A stretch of 64,000 bases of DNA from Planctomycetaceae bacterium. Lineage in GTDB: Bacteria; Planctomycetota; Phycisphaerae; Tepidisphaerales; Tepidisphaeraceae. Made by a program: the position numbers and the translations under genes. Of this stretch, positions 9,101 to 16,751 are shown one piece after another. Numbering within the stretch: the first letter of the stretch is position 1; each line of letters starts with the position of its first letter. The notes beneath the pieces are model-generated. The model saw only the letters and a program-made list of their open reading frames with translations, did no database searches and had not been told where the DNA came from. The stretch is taken from positions 1 through 64,000 of the forward strand of contig JAIYCY010000030.1 of NCBI GenBank assembly GCA_027487775.1, in the 5' to 3' direction.

Positions 9101-9189
9101 GCGGAGGATGATAGCAGATTCGGGGGATTGGATCGGGTGGATTTGAGGTGAGTTGCCGATTCACGCGGGGCCGGGCGGGAGTCAATAAC

Positions 9190-9204
9190 GCAAATGACTT
9201 GCAA
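9190..9204. promoter_or_regulatory. Fur-like dyad 1
   Basis: CGCAAATGACTTGCA fits TGCAA-N5-TTGCA with one arm mismatch. It lies 14 bases upstream of a better dyad. The assignment to a Fur-family protein is inferred from 7-1-7 geometry and the presence of a Fur-family gene at 21583-22011. Confidence 0.35.
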
Positions 9205-9217
9205 TACAATATTAGAT

Positions 9218-9232
9218 GCATATGATATGCAA
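9218..9232. promoter_or_regulatory. Fur-like dyad 2 (perfect 7-1-7 inverted repeat)
   Basis: TGCATATGATATGCA is a perfect inverted repeat of two 7-base arms around one central base, the geometry bound by Fur-family dimers. It lies in an AT-rich island, 118 bases from the RHS remnant start and about 360 bases upstream of the pseudopilin gene. Confidence 0.5.
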
Positions 9233-9481
9233 TTGCGTTGTGCGGATTCGTCGGTGTTCGGCGGGCGTTGCGTCGTCGGTGAAGCGTGCAGGGATGCGTT
9301 TTCAGATGTGACGTAGCGAGGCCGTCTCTGGGCGTGTTTGATCAGGAATCGGGCGCCCGGGAGCGGACGATAAGCATCGCGGGGCCGGCAATCGAAAGGG
9401 GGCTGGCCCTGCGAGGTTTGAAGTGGTCGTGGGCCATTGAGGGGTGGGGCTGGGGTGACTGTAATGCAACGTGATTTTTTG

Positions 9482-9496
9482 TGCAGATGATTTGCG
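9482..9496. promoter_or_regulatory. Fur-like dyad 3 next to a -10-like element
   Basis: TGCAGATGATTTGCG has 7-1-7 geometry with imperfect arms. A -10-like TATGCT follows at 9499-9504, so a bound repressor would cover the promoter of the pseudopilin operon starting at 9589. Confidence 0.4.
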
Positions 9497-9588
9497 ACTA
9501 TGCTAGGATTGCAGGTCAGGATGAGGGGCTGTGATGTGACGGAATCGCGTATCGAGGTGAGATCACCGGTCGAAGTTGGAGTGCGTTT

Positions 9589-10440
9589 ATGGTGAGCGAG
9601 AAGTTCAAAGGACCGAAGACGGATCGTCGGCCGATCGTGCGGCCTGGAGGGGCAGAGCGGCGCGTGCAGGCCGAGAGCGGGCGGTCTGGTGGTCGTGTTC
9701 GGCATGCGGTTGGGTTTACGCTGGTCGAGTTGCTGGTGGTGATTGGGATTATTGCGGTGCTCATTTCGATTTTGTTGCCTGCGTTGTCGCGTGTGCGTGT
9801 GCAGGCGCAGCAGTTGACGTCGGCGAGCAACATGCGGCAATTGGGCTTGGCGGTGCGGATGTATTGCGAGGCCAATCGTGGGTTTTTCCCGACGACGCAG
9901 GCCCATGACGGGCGAAGTTGGGTGTTTCAGTTGACGCCTTACATGAGTCGCTCGAGCGATCAACAGGCGTTGATTGAAAAGATCAGGATCAATGAAGCTG
10001 ATCCGCGTGCCGAGCAGCGTCGGCTGGCCAATGGGACGAGTTACATTCTCAACAGTTATCTATGCGTGAAGGTATTGGACAGCTTTGGTGAGCCTGATCC
10101 GAACATTCCGGTGTTTAACAACTGGAATCTGATTCGTCAGCACGCAACGACGTGTGTGGCGTTTGATTCGGACAGTGAGAGCGTGAATGAGGGTGGGGAT
10201 CACACGCACAGTTGGGAATGGCTGCGAGCTGGCGGGACGATCACGGAGCATTGGTCGGCGTTGCTGAGTGATGTGGCGCCGGATCGTTTTACGACGAAGC
10301 CGAGGCCTGATCGTCTGAGTGGCCGGAGCAACATTCTCTATTTGGATGCGCATGTGGAGAGCGTGGACGCGAGACAGATGTGGCGATGGCTAGCGCAGGG
10401 GATCGATTTTGCGAGGCCGCGATCGAGGGCAAATTCATGA
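9589..10440 (+). CDS. Type II secretion/type IV pilin-like pseudopilin
   Basis: A 283-residue protein with a 40-residue basic leader, then the prepilin cleavage and methylation motif GFTLVELLVVIGIIAVLISI (about 43-62) followed by LLPALSRVRVQAQQLTSASN. The C-terminus carries SNILYLDAHVESVD, the motif common in planctomycete pseudopilins of the DUF1559-like/H-X9-DG class. It would be inserted in the inner membrane, processed by prepilin peptidase and assembled into a pseudopilus. Its stop overlaps the start of the next gene (ATGA), so it forms an operon with a PEP-CTERM surface protein. Fur-like dyads lie upstream. Confidence 0.85.
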   Translation: MVSEKFKGPKTDRRPIVRPGGAERRVQAESGRSGGRVRHAVGFTLVELLVVIGIIAVLISILLPALSRVRVQAQQLTSASNMRQLGLAVRMYCEANRGFFPTTQAHDGRSWVFQLTPYMSRSSDQQALIEKIRINEADPRAEQRRLANGTSYILNSYLCVKVLDSFGEPDPNIPVFNNWNLIRQHATTCVAFDSDSESVNEGGDHTHSWEWLRAGGTITEHWSALLSDVAPDRFTTKPRPDRLSGRSNILYLDAHVESVDARQMWRWLAQGIDFARPRSRANS

Positions 10441-11486
10441 GCGATGGAATGAATTTCAGGCGTGTTGGTGTGTGTTGGGTGTTTGGATACGGTCGGGCCG
10501 GTGCGGTGGCGTCGGCTGGGCTTGGGGTGTTGATGCTGTCGGCGGTTGCGAGCGGGCAGCAGTTTCACGCGAGTATGCCGCTGACGCTGCGTTTCGGATT
10601 GGAAGCGGATTTTGCGAACTCGACGCGAGTTGAGAACGTGCATGCGGACATGGATGTTCCGTACACGGGCGGGGGGACGTTTGCGTCGTTGTTGGATCCT
10701 GACAACGCTTCGGCGTTGCCGACGACGCAGTCGCACGCATATGCGGGGACTTTGGGTCGCAGGACGATGCCGTCGAATACGAACTTTAGTTTTATTGGTG
10801 GGACACCCGGATCGACGATCTGGATCATGCCGCAGAACTTTTCCGCCGGTCAGATTTATTTGGGACTTGCGGCGGAGACGATGTCGCCTGGCGCGTTGTC
10901 GGAGCTGGAGCTTTGGAATCCGGGCGATGCGCGAGGCGGGGCGAACAATGCGAATCGCTGGATCGAGGTGCGTTTGCTCGACGTGCGTGGTCCGGGCCAT
11001 TTTTCGATGTGGTTTGCGCAGAGCAGCACGAACGTGACGCGATTCATGAGCACGTTCAACGGCGGGATTGACGCGAGCGACGTAGCGTATGTGAATGGCG
11101 GCGGGCATTTGCATTACAACTGGGGTTTCACCGCGCCGGGTTTGTATGAGGTGGATGTTCAGCTTCGCACGCTGACGAACCTGAATTGGTTGAAAGGTGA
11201 TGCGAATCTGGACGGTCGTGTGGATCGATTGGATTACGAGGTGCTGGCGGGGAATTTTGGTGGTCGCCGGGACTGGTTTCATGCGGACTTTTCGGGTGAT
11301 GGTGTGGTGGATTTGGATGATTTCTTTTTGTTGCAGGGGAATTGGGGGACGGGGACAGGTGGGCTGGTGGGGCCGGGCGATTTAGCGGCGGCGATGTCGC
11401 AACAGCCGCTTGCGGTGCCGGAGCCGATGAGCTTGGCGGTGTTTGTGGGGTTGGCCGGGCTGGCGCTATCGCGTCGTCGTGCTTGA
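10437..11486 (+). CDS. Choice-of-anchor-M-like surface protein with dockerin repeats and PEP-CTERM
   Basis: The start is the ATG overlapping the previous stop; 349 residues. A signal peptide ends near VASG. The body has features of the choice-of-anchor M/actinobacterial surface-anchored repeat domain: NVHADMDV, TIWIMPQNF, EVRLLDVRGPGHFSMWF, and GGGHLHYNWGFTAPGLYEVD near the C-terminal end. A dockerin-type pair follows (GDANLDGRVDRLDYEVLAGN, ADFSGDGVVDLDDFFLLQGN), then VPEPMSLAVFVGLAGLALSRRRA. In Actinobacteria this domain is associated with metal ABC transporters. Metal binding through the His-rich GHLHYNW segment is an inference. Confidence 0.75.
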   Translation: MSDGMNFRRVGVCWVFGYGRAGAVASAGLGVLMLSAVASGQQFHASMPLTLRFGLEADFANSTRVENVHADMDVPYTGGGTFASLLDPDNASALPTTQSHAYAGTLGRRTMPSNTNFSFIGGTPGSTIWIMPQNFSAGQIYLGLAAETMSPGALSELELWNPGDARGGANNANRWIEVRLLDVRGPGHFSMWFAQSSTNVTRFMSTFNGGIDASDVAYVNGGGHLHYNWGFTAPGLYEVDVQLRTLTNLNWLKGDANLDGRVDRLDYEVLAGNFGGRRDWFHADFSGDGVVDLDDFFLLQGNWGTGTGGLVGPGDLAAAMSQQPLAVPEPMSLAVFVGLAGLALSRRRA

Positions 11487-11533
11487 GAAGTGGATGGGTA
11501 GTGGTGGGGATCAGAAAAGCAAGCAGATTGTTG

Positions 11534-11566
11534 TTGACAATAACACGCGGATGCAACATACTTGCA
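11534..11566 (+). promoter_or_regulatory. Sigma-70-like promoter overlapping a Fur-like dyad
   Basis: TTGACA (11534-11539), a 17-base spacer and CATACT (11557-11562) form a good promoter upstream of the gene at 11732. The dyad TGCAACATACTTGCA (11552-11566), with arms TGCAA and TTGCA, overlaps the -10 element. That is a repressor position, and the dyad resembles the ones at 9190-9496. Confidence 0.5.
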
Positions 11567-11731
11567 ACGCGTCGCGTGTGCGGCGTAAGCAGCAGGTTTG
11601 CATGCGGCTGTGGATGGCGAGATCGATCGGGTGTGGCGGTCGAGCATGCCAACCGGGTTATGCGTGAGGCTGGCTGTTTGATTTTCTGAGTCGTGTGTTG
11701 GTGTCTTTCGGATAAAGGGAGAAGTGTGGAG

Positions 11732-12442
11732 ATGATGAGCTTGAAGAAAATGGCCGCGGTCGCGGTTGTAGGTGTGTCGGCGTCGGTGGCGAGCGCGTAC
11801 GACGTGGTGGTGACGAGCGGTCACTACGACATCGGGTTTGCGTTCGAGGGAGGCGAGTTTGAAGCCGAGGTTCACGATCATGAAGCCGAGGTCGGCTTTG
11901 AGGCTTCGGATGTTTTGATTGTGGGTTCGGGTCCGTCGTTCATCACCGCCCGCCCGTCCGACTCGGCGTATGACTTCATGGGCATTGCGGCTGGCGCCCC
12001 GCTGTTTGTGTTTCCGCAGGAGAACAACGAGGAGATCCTGCCCTGGCTGGGTCTTGCGATCGAAGAAGTCGATGCAGCGGCATTTGTGGACGGCCTGCTG
12101 ACGATCAAGTACACGGGCCTTGTTCACACGCCCTTTGGTGGCGGAGTGGGCAGCGGGCAGGCGTTTTATTATGGCGTTGATTCATTGGGTGAGCCGATCC
12201 AAATTTTTTCGAACCTCAATGACTCCCTTGTGATGGATCGCGATATCGTCGATCACATTCACAACAATCTCGCCTTCACGCAGCCCGGCTACTACGCACT
12301 GGAACTGGCCATCAGTGGTGACACCGTTGCCGATTCCGTCGTCACGGGCACGGGCGTTTTCAACTTCATGGTCATCCCCGAACCGGCAACGCTCGGCGTG
12401 ATCGCGGGGCTTGGCCTTGTCGGTCTGCGTCGTCGTCGATGA
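11732..12442 (+). CDS. Choice-of-anchor-M-like PEP-CTERM surface protein
   Basis: The first of two adjacent ATGs is chosen (an AGGGAGA lies nine bases upstream). The 236-residue product has a signal peptide ending VASA. It then begins YDVVVTSGHYDIGFAF and continues with VHDHEAEVGFEASDVL, PLFVFPQENNEEILPWLGLA and the His-rich VDHIHNNLAFTQPGYYALE, the pattern of choice-of-anchor M domains. It ends with IPEPATLGVIAGLGLVG and RRRR. It is a shorter relative of the protein encoded just upstream and has its own promoter with a Fur-like dyad. A metal-related surface role is an inference. Confidence 0.75.
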   Translation: MMSLKKMAAVAVVGVSASVASAYDVVVTSGHYDIGFAFEGGEFEAEVHDHEAEVGFEASDVLIVGSGPSFITARPSDSAYDFMGIAAGAPLFVFPQENNEEILPWLGLAIEEVDAAAFVDGLLTIKYTGLVHTPFGGGVGSGQAFYYGVDSLGEPIQIFSNLNDSLVMDRDIVDHIHNNLAFTQPGYYALELAISGDTVADSVVTGTGVFNFMVIPEPATLGVIAGLGLVGLRRRR

Positions 12443-12527
12443 AATCTCGATCACGCGTCGATCGGGCATCGACGAAGCACGCATGAGTCTGCTCGATCGA
12501 AACTCGACAGACATTGATCTAAAGCGC

Positions 12528-12563
12528 ACCGGGCATGTCGATTCGATCGGCATGCCCGGTTTC
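12528..12563 (+). terminator. Rho-independent-type terminator
   Basis: Arms ACCGGGCATG (12528-12537) and CATGCCCGGT (12551-12560), a 13-base loop, then TTTCG. It follows the PEP-CTERM gene ending at 12442. Confidence 0.6.
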
Positions 12564-12635
12564 GTTGGTGCGGATGGGCGTTGGTGTTGATGGTGTGGCG
12601 CTAGGGGTTAGGTTCAGTTTGGCGTCGAGTGCGGC

Positions 12636-12641
12636 TACACT
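12636..12641 (+). promoter_or_regulatory. -10-like hexamer for a leaderless nudix transcript
   Basis: TACACT lies exactly six bases before the ATG at 12648, placing the expected transcription start at or next to the start codon. hisC and argH show the same hexamer at the same spacing. Confidence 0.45.
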
Positions 12642-12647
12642 TTGTGG

Positions 12648-13190
12648 ATGTCATGGACGCTTAAAGATCGCAAGACAGTCTTCACCGGAAGGCGAATCGT
12701 GCTGGAGATTCATCTGACCGAGCGGGATACGGACGGCAAAGTGACACAGCGCGAGGTGGTGAAGCATCCGGGGGCGGCGGTCATTTTGCCGATGCTGGAT
12801 AGCAAGACGGTGCTGCTGATCAGGAATCGTCGCTATGCGATCGGCGAGACGTTGATCGAGTTGCCTGCCGGGACGTTGGAGTCGGGAGAGAGTCCGATGA
12901 ATTGCGCGGGGCGTGAGTTGGTGGAAGAGACGGGGTATCTGGCTGAGCGACTCACACCGATCGGGAACTTTTATCCATCGCCGGGGGTTTTGACGGAGAA
13001 GCTTTACGCGTTTCTCGCAGAGGGTTTGTTTCGTTCGGAGGCTAATCTTGATGAAACCGAGGAGATCGAGTTGCTACCGACCGCCTATGATGAGGCGATC
13101 GCGATGATCGATCGTGGCGAGATTCACGACGGCAAAACGATCGCGACGCTGCTGATGTACGACCGGCGGCGAAGGCGCGGCGGGAATTGA
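12648..13190 (+). CDS. NUDIX hydrolase, ADP-ribose pyrophosphatase type
   Basis: A 180-residue protein containing the full Nudix box GX5EX7REUXEEXGU as GTLESGESPMNCAGRELVEE, then TGY. The N-terminal RIVLEIHLTERD strand, the VLLIRNRRYAIGETLIELPAG segment upstream of the box and NFYPSPGVLTEKLYAFLAEGL after it are typical of ADP-ribose/nucleoside-diphosphate-sugar pyrophosphatases (NudF-like), Mg-dependent cytoplasmic enzymes. The ATG at 12648 has no Shine-Dalgarno but sits six bases after a TACACT -10-like hexamer. A TTG two codons earlier is an alternative start. Confidence 0.85.
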   Translation: MSWTLKDRKTVFTGRRIVLEIHLTERDTDGKVTQREVVKHPGAAVILPMLDSKTVLLIRNRRYAIGETLIELPAGTLESGESPMNCAGRELVEETGYLAERLTPIGNFYPSPGVLTEKLYAFLAEGLFRSEANLDETEEIELLPTAYDEAIAMIDRGEIHDGKTIATLLMYDRRRRRGGN

Positions 13191-13242
13191 CCCGTATCGG
13201 GACGTGACGGGGATCGACAACCAAGGGAAGGACTCGGGACAC

Positions 13243-14088
13243 ATGGGCTGGCAGGACAGGGCCTACAACCAGGGAGAAGACGGATTCCGCCAGCGGATGG
13301 GATTTTCGCTGCCGCCGGCGTATTCGCTGGGCGTGATCATCGCGTGTCTTGTGGTCTTCTTTTTGCAGGCGTTTAGCGGCGCGGGCTTGTCGAATGGTCC
13401 GGTGGTTCAGTTTGGGGAACTGACACTCGATCATGGCAAGGGGTTCATTCAGCCGTGGCGATTCATCACGTACCAGTATTTGCACGGCACCGCGTTGCAC
13501 ATTTTTTTCAACGTGCTGGTGATCTTTTTCTTTCTGCCGCAGCTTGAGGCGGTGTGGGGCGGACGCAAGGCGTTGCTATTTTACACGATGGGCGGCATTG
13601 CTGGGGGGCTGTTGTTTGCGTTGATGACGGTGACAGTTGATGGACCCGCCGCGTTGATCGGCGCGAGCGGCTCGGCGTTGGCTTGCATCGGCGCGTGCGC
13701 GGTTTTGTTTCCTGAACAGCGTATCTGGTTCATTCCGATTCGGGTTTTCGCTTTGCTCGTCGGATTGCTGTACCTGCTGGCCACGGTCGGCGAGCGCGAC
13801 CTTTCGGATGCTGCGCATCTGGGCGGATTGTTGTTCGGTGTGGGTTTTGCGTGGCGATTGGATCGATTCGTTGGAACCAAGGTCGAGGAGTTTGTTGAGC
13901 AGCGAGAAGAGTCCAAGCGCGAGAAAGAGCAGCAGCAGATCGAGGATGACGAGCGGACGCTGGATGAGTTACTGGCCAAGATCGGGCAGGGCGGGATGGA
14001 GAGTCTTTCGGGTGCCGAGAAGCGAACGCTGGAGCGATTGCGAGAGAAGAAGCAGAACGCGATCAAGCCTCCTCGATCGCCTCGATAG
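13243..14088 (+). CDS. Rhomboid-family intramembrane serine protease
   Basis: A 281-residue polytopic protein. The start is the ATG preceded by GGGAAGGA. Landmarks are YQYLHGTALHIFFNVLVIF (His and Asn of TM2), a GASGS active-site motif with Ser142, and DAAHLGGLLFGVGFAWRLD with catalytic His192. About six membrane helices occupy residues 30-205. The last 75 residues form a charged, probably coiled-coil cytoplasmic tail (EQREESKREKEQQQIEDDER). It cleaves membrane-protein substrates within the bilayer; the substrate is unknown. It lies 53 bases after the nudix gene and may be co-transcribed. Confidence 0.88.
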   Translation: MGWQDRAYNQGEDGFRQRMGFSLPPAYSLGVIIACLVVFFLQAFSGAGLSNGPVVQFGELTLDHGKGFIQPWRFITYQYLHGTALHIFFNVLVIFFFLPQLEAVWGGRKALLFYTMGGIAGGLLFALMTVTVDGPAALIGASGSALACIGACAVLFPEQRIWFIPIRVFALLVGLLYLLATVGERDLSDAAHLGGLLFGVGFAWRLDRFVGTKVEEFVEQREESKREKEQQQIEDDERTLDELLAKIGQGGMESLSGAEKRTLERLREKKQNAIKPPRSPR

Positions 14089-14179
14089 GCGGATCGGCTG
14101 GCCGCGATAGTCGATGCAGCTGATACGCAGTGAACGTCGATCGCGATGAAAAGACATGGCGTGTGCTCGCTGATGAAGA

Positions 14180-14194
14180 GTTTGCGATGCAAAC
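14180..14194 (+). promoter_or_regulatory. Operator-like inverted repeat at the hisC promoter
   Basis: GTTTGC-GAT-GCAAAC is a perfect 6-3-6 inverted repeat at the expected -35 position of the hisC promoter. It resembles the TTGCGAATGCAA dyad upstream of the Fur-family gene. The binding protein is unknown. Confidence 0.4.
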
Positions 14195-14209
14195 GAGAAG
14201 GAAGTTCGC

Positions 14210-14215
14210 TACACT
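14210..14215 (+). promoter_or_regulatory. -10-like hexamer for a leaderless hisC transcript
   Basis: TACACT ends six bases before the hisC ATG (14222), the same arrangement as at the nudix and argH genes. Confidence 0.45.
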
Positions 14216-14221
14216 TCTGTC

Positions 14222-15295
14222 ATGGCTCCCTCCAACCTAGTTCGCACGACCGTGCGCACGATGAGCGGTTACGCCCCGGGCGAACAGCCCGCGCCGGGCG
14301 AACGCGTCGTGAAGCTGAACACAAACGAGAATCCCTATCCGCCGAGCCCGCGTGTGATGGAGGCGATCCAAGCGGTCGATGTGGAGATGCTGCGTCGGTA
14401 TCCGCATCCGCTGGCAGATCGGTTTCGTGAGAGTTGTGCGCGTCTTTGGTCTGTCGAAGCGAATCAGATCATTGCGGGCAACGGATCGGATGACATTCTG
14501 ACAATCGCGACGCGGACGTTTGTTCCGCCGGGCGGTTCGATAGCTTCGCCTGACCCGTCATATTCGCTTTATCCCGTGCTGGCTCGTCTGGAGGATGCGA
14601 GGCATGTTGGCGTGCCCTGGCTGGACGGTTTTGGGCTTCCGATCGAGGCGTTGATCGCGACGCGAGCGAGTGCGATTTATCTGGCGAATCCGAATGCGCC
14701 GACGGGGACGGTGGTTGAGATTGCTGAGATCGCGAAGCTCGCTCGGGCGTTTGCGGGCTTGGTGCTGGTGGATGAAGCGTATGGCGATTTCTGGGGGCAA
14801 AGCGCCGTGCCGTTGGTGAAGGATTTTGCGAATGTGGTGGTGAGTCGGAGCCTGAGCAAGGGCTATGCGCTGGCGGGTCTTCGGTTTGGGTATGGGGTTG
14901 CGCAGTCGGGCGTGATTGACGAAATGATGAAGGTGAAGGACAGCTACAACTGCGACGCGATCAGCATCGTGGCCGCGACGGCTGCGATCGAAGATCAGGC
15001 TCACGCCTCGCGTGGCTGGGAGAACGTTCGGCTGGAGCGTGAGCGCATGACGCATCATCTGAGCGAGCTGGGGTTCAAGGTCATTCCGAGCCAGGCGAAC
15101 TTCGTACTCGCCACCGTGCCCGGCGGGGACGGGCGAAGGTTTTATGAGGGCCTGCGTCGGCAGGGCATTCTCGTCCGATATTTCGACAAGCCGGGTCTAT
15201 CGGACAAACTTCGCATCACCGTCGGCACAGGCCAGGAAAATGACGCACTCATCGCCGGACTTTTGACGATGATCGAGAAGCAGCAAGCGGCGTGA
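14222..15295 (+). CDS. hisC: Histidinol-phosphate aminotransferase
   Basis: A 357-residue PLP-dependent fold-type I aminotransferase that converts imidazole acetol phosphate and glutamate to histidinol phosphate and 2-oxoglutarate in histidine synthesis. Visible motifs are LNTNENPYPPSP at the N-terminus, GNGSDDIL, YLANPNAPTGT, VDEAYGDF and SRSLSKGYALAGLRFGYG, with Lys213 as the PLP Schiff-base lysine. The full length is usual for HisC. hisB follows on the same strand after 124 bases, so a two-gene his unit is likely; no other his genes are present in the window. Confidence 0.93.
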   Translation: MAPSNLVRTTVRTMSGYAPGEQPAPGERVVKLNTNENPYPPSPRVMEAIQAVDVEMLRRYPHPLADRFRESCARLWSVEANQIIAGNGSDDILTIATRTFVPPGGSIASPDPSYSLYPVLARLEDARHVGVPWLDGFGLPIEALIATRASAIYLANPNAPTGTVVEIAEIAKLARAFAGLVLVDEAYGDFWGQSAVPLVKDFANVVVSRSLSKGYALAGLRFGYGVAQSGVIDEMMKVKDSYNCDAISIVAATAAIEDQAHASRGWENVRLERERMTHHLSELGFKVIPSQANFVLATVPGGDGRRFYEGLRRQGILVRYFDKPGLSDKLRITVGTGQENDALIAGLLTMIEKQQAA

Positions 15296-15419
15296 GGGGG
15301 TTGAGTGGTAAGTTGCTAGTTGCTAGTTGTGGGCTGTTGATTGTTCGTTTTTCGTTGTGGTGGAATCAAAATCCTCTGTCCGTCGTTACTATATCTCTCA
15401 CCCCGATATCCCTGCCCAA

Positions 15420-16007
15420 ATGCCTCGACTCTCTGACATTTCGCGTAAGACGGGTGAAACCGACATCAAGCTTTCGTTCGCTTTGGACGGGAGTGGGCGG
15501 TCGGATGTGCATACGGGTGTGGGATTTTTGGATCACATGCTGGACTTGCTGGCGCGGCACGGGCTGTTTGATTTGCGGGTGCAGGCGCGAGGTGATCTGC
15601 ATGTGGATCAGCACCATACGGTGGAGGACATTGGGATCGTGCTGGGACAGGCGATTGAGAAGTCGCTGGGCGACAAGTCGGGCATCACGCGATACGGGCA
15701 CTCGACGCTTCCGATGGATGAGACGCTGGCGGCGGTCACGCTGGATCTCTCGGGCAGGCCCGCATTCGTGTTCAATGTGAAGTTCACCGGCGAGTTGATT
15801 GGTACGTTTGCGGTGGAACTGGTCGAGGAGTTTTTCAAGAGCGTCGCGACGAATGCGAAAATGAACCTCCACATTAACGTTGCCTACGGCAGCAATAATC
15901 ATCACATCGCTGAGGCGATCTTTAAGGCATTCGCGCGGGCGTTGCGTGCGGCGGTCGCGATCGATCCGCGTCAGAGCGGGGTGCCGAGTACGAAGGGTTC
16001 GCTGTGA
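15420..16007 (+). CDS. hisB: Imidazoleglycerol-phosphate dehydratase
   Basis: A 195-residue protein, the normal size of the monofunctional enzyme; no phosphatase domain is fused. It dehydrates imidazoleglycerol phosphate to imidazole acetol phosphate, the substrate of HisC. Metal-binding motifs are visible: [36 protein letters not shown] and [20 protein letters not shown]. The ATG at 15420 gives the family start [18 protein letters not shown]; an upstream in-frame extension from 15327 does not resemble HisB. It lies downstream of hisC on the same strand. Confidence 0.95.
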   Translation: MPRLSDISRKTGETDIKLSFALDGSGRSDVHTGVGFLDHMLDLLARHGLFDLRVQARGDLHVDQHHTVEDIGIVLGQAIEKSLGDKSGITRYGHSTLPMDETLAAVTLDLSGRPAFVFNVKFTGELIGTFAVELVEEFFKSVATNAKMNLHINVAYGSNNHHIAEAIFKAFARALRAAVAIDPRQSGVPSTKGSL

Positions 16008-16076
16008 TCGGTGAAGATGAACCGTGAATCTGCGTGGGGTATCTGACGGATCGACGATACGCGGACACTTCGTTGA

Positions 16077-16739
16077 TCACTTGACAGAAGCGACCGCTTT
16101 GAGTGCTTCATCGCTTCCCGCGATGAGGAGTGTGTCGGAATCTTTGAGGATGGCGTCGGGGTCGGGGGCGGCGATTTGATCGAGCAGCACGTCGTGCACA
16201 CCGACGACGATCACGCCATATTCGCGTCGTAGGTCGAGTTCGCGCAGGGTGCGGTGGTTCCATGCGTCGGGGACGGCCATTTCCTGGATGCTGAAGTTGT
16301 TTCCGAGTCGGACGTAGTTGAGGAGCGATTCTTTCCCGCTGACGCGTGCGGCGAGTGCGAGTGCGCTTTCGCGTTCGGGGAAGATGGTTTCGGTGACACC
16401 GATGCGTTCCATGACGCGTGCGTGGTCGCGGCTGATGACCTTGACGTAGAGTTCTTCGACGCCGAGATCGCGGAGCGACATGGAGGCGAGGATGCTGGCA
16501 GCGATGTCATCGCCTGTGGAGACGATACCTGAGTTCGCACCGCGTGCGCCGAGTCTTTCGAGGACGTCGAGGCTTCGTCCGTCACCGACGGCGGCGCGTG
16601 AGACGAGTGGCGCGATGCGATCGACCGCGAGTTCGTTTTGGTCGACGACGATGACCTCATGTCCCTGGCGGTAGAGCGCATCGGCAGCTGCCGAGCCGAA
16701 GTTTCCGAGTCCGATGATGACGAATCGTTTCATTTTCAA
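16077..16739 (-). CDS. ktrA: Potassium uptake regulatory subunit (RCK/TrkA family)
   Basis: A 220-residue cytoplasmic gating subunit. The N-terminal Rossmann domain starts RFVIIGLGNFGSAAADALY (GxGxxG nucleotide site) and has the acidic VIVVDQNE at the end of strand 2, then the VGDGRS segment. The C-terminal RCK_C domain spans about residues 135-215 and ends DSDTLLIAGSDEALKAV. The single-RCK length fits KtrA rather than the double TrkA of enterobacteria. It lies 12 bases downstream of the TrkH/KtrB channel gene on the same strand, making a KtrAB pair. Confidence 0.92.
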   Translation of the reverse strand: MKMKRFVIIGLGNFGSAAADALYRQGHEVIVVDQNELAVDRIAPLVSRAAVGDGRSLDVLERLGARGANSGIVSTGDDIAASILASMSLRDLGVEELYVKVISRDHARVMERIGVTETIFPERESALALAARVSGKESLLNYVRLGNNFSIQEMAVPDAWNHRTLRELDLRREYGVIVVGVHDVLLDQIAAPDPDAILKDSDTLLIAGSDEALKAVASVK

Positions 16740-16751
16740 TTCCAGCTGGAT

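Larger units (their letters stand above)
9101..9588. other. Intergenic region with repeated Fur-like dyads
   Basis: No gene is seen. The region is AT-rich around 9185-9240 and 9460-9510, and it holds three 15-bp dyads listed separately. It separates the RHS remnant from the pseudopilin gene and is the probable control region of the latter. Confidence 0.5.

Noticed and set aside
8668..9963. 431-codon minus-strand open frame covering the RHS remnant and the Fur-like region
   Set aside because: Low-complexity Pro/Thr/Arg translation; the RHS core is in another frame of the same strand.
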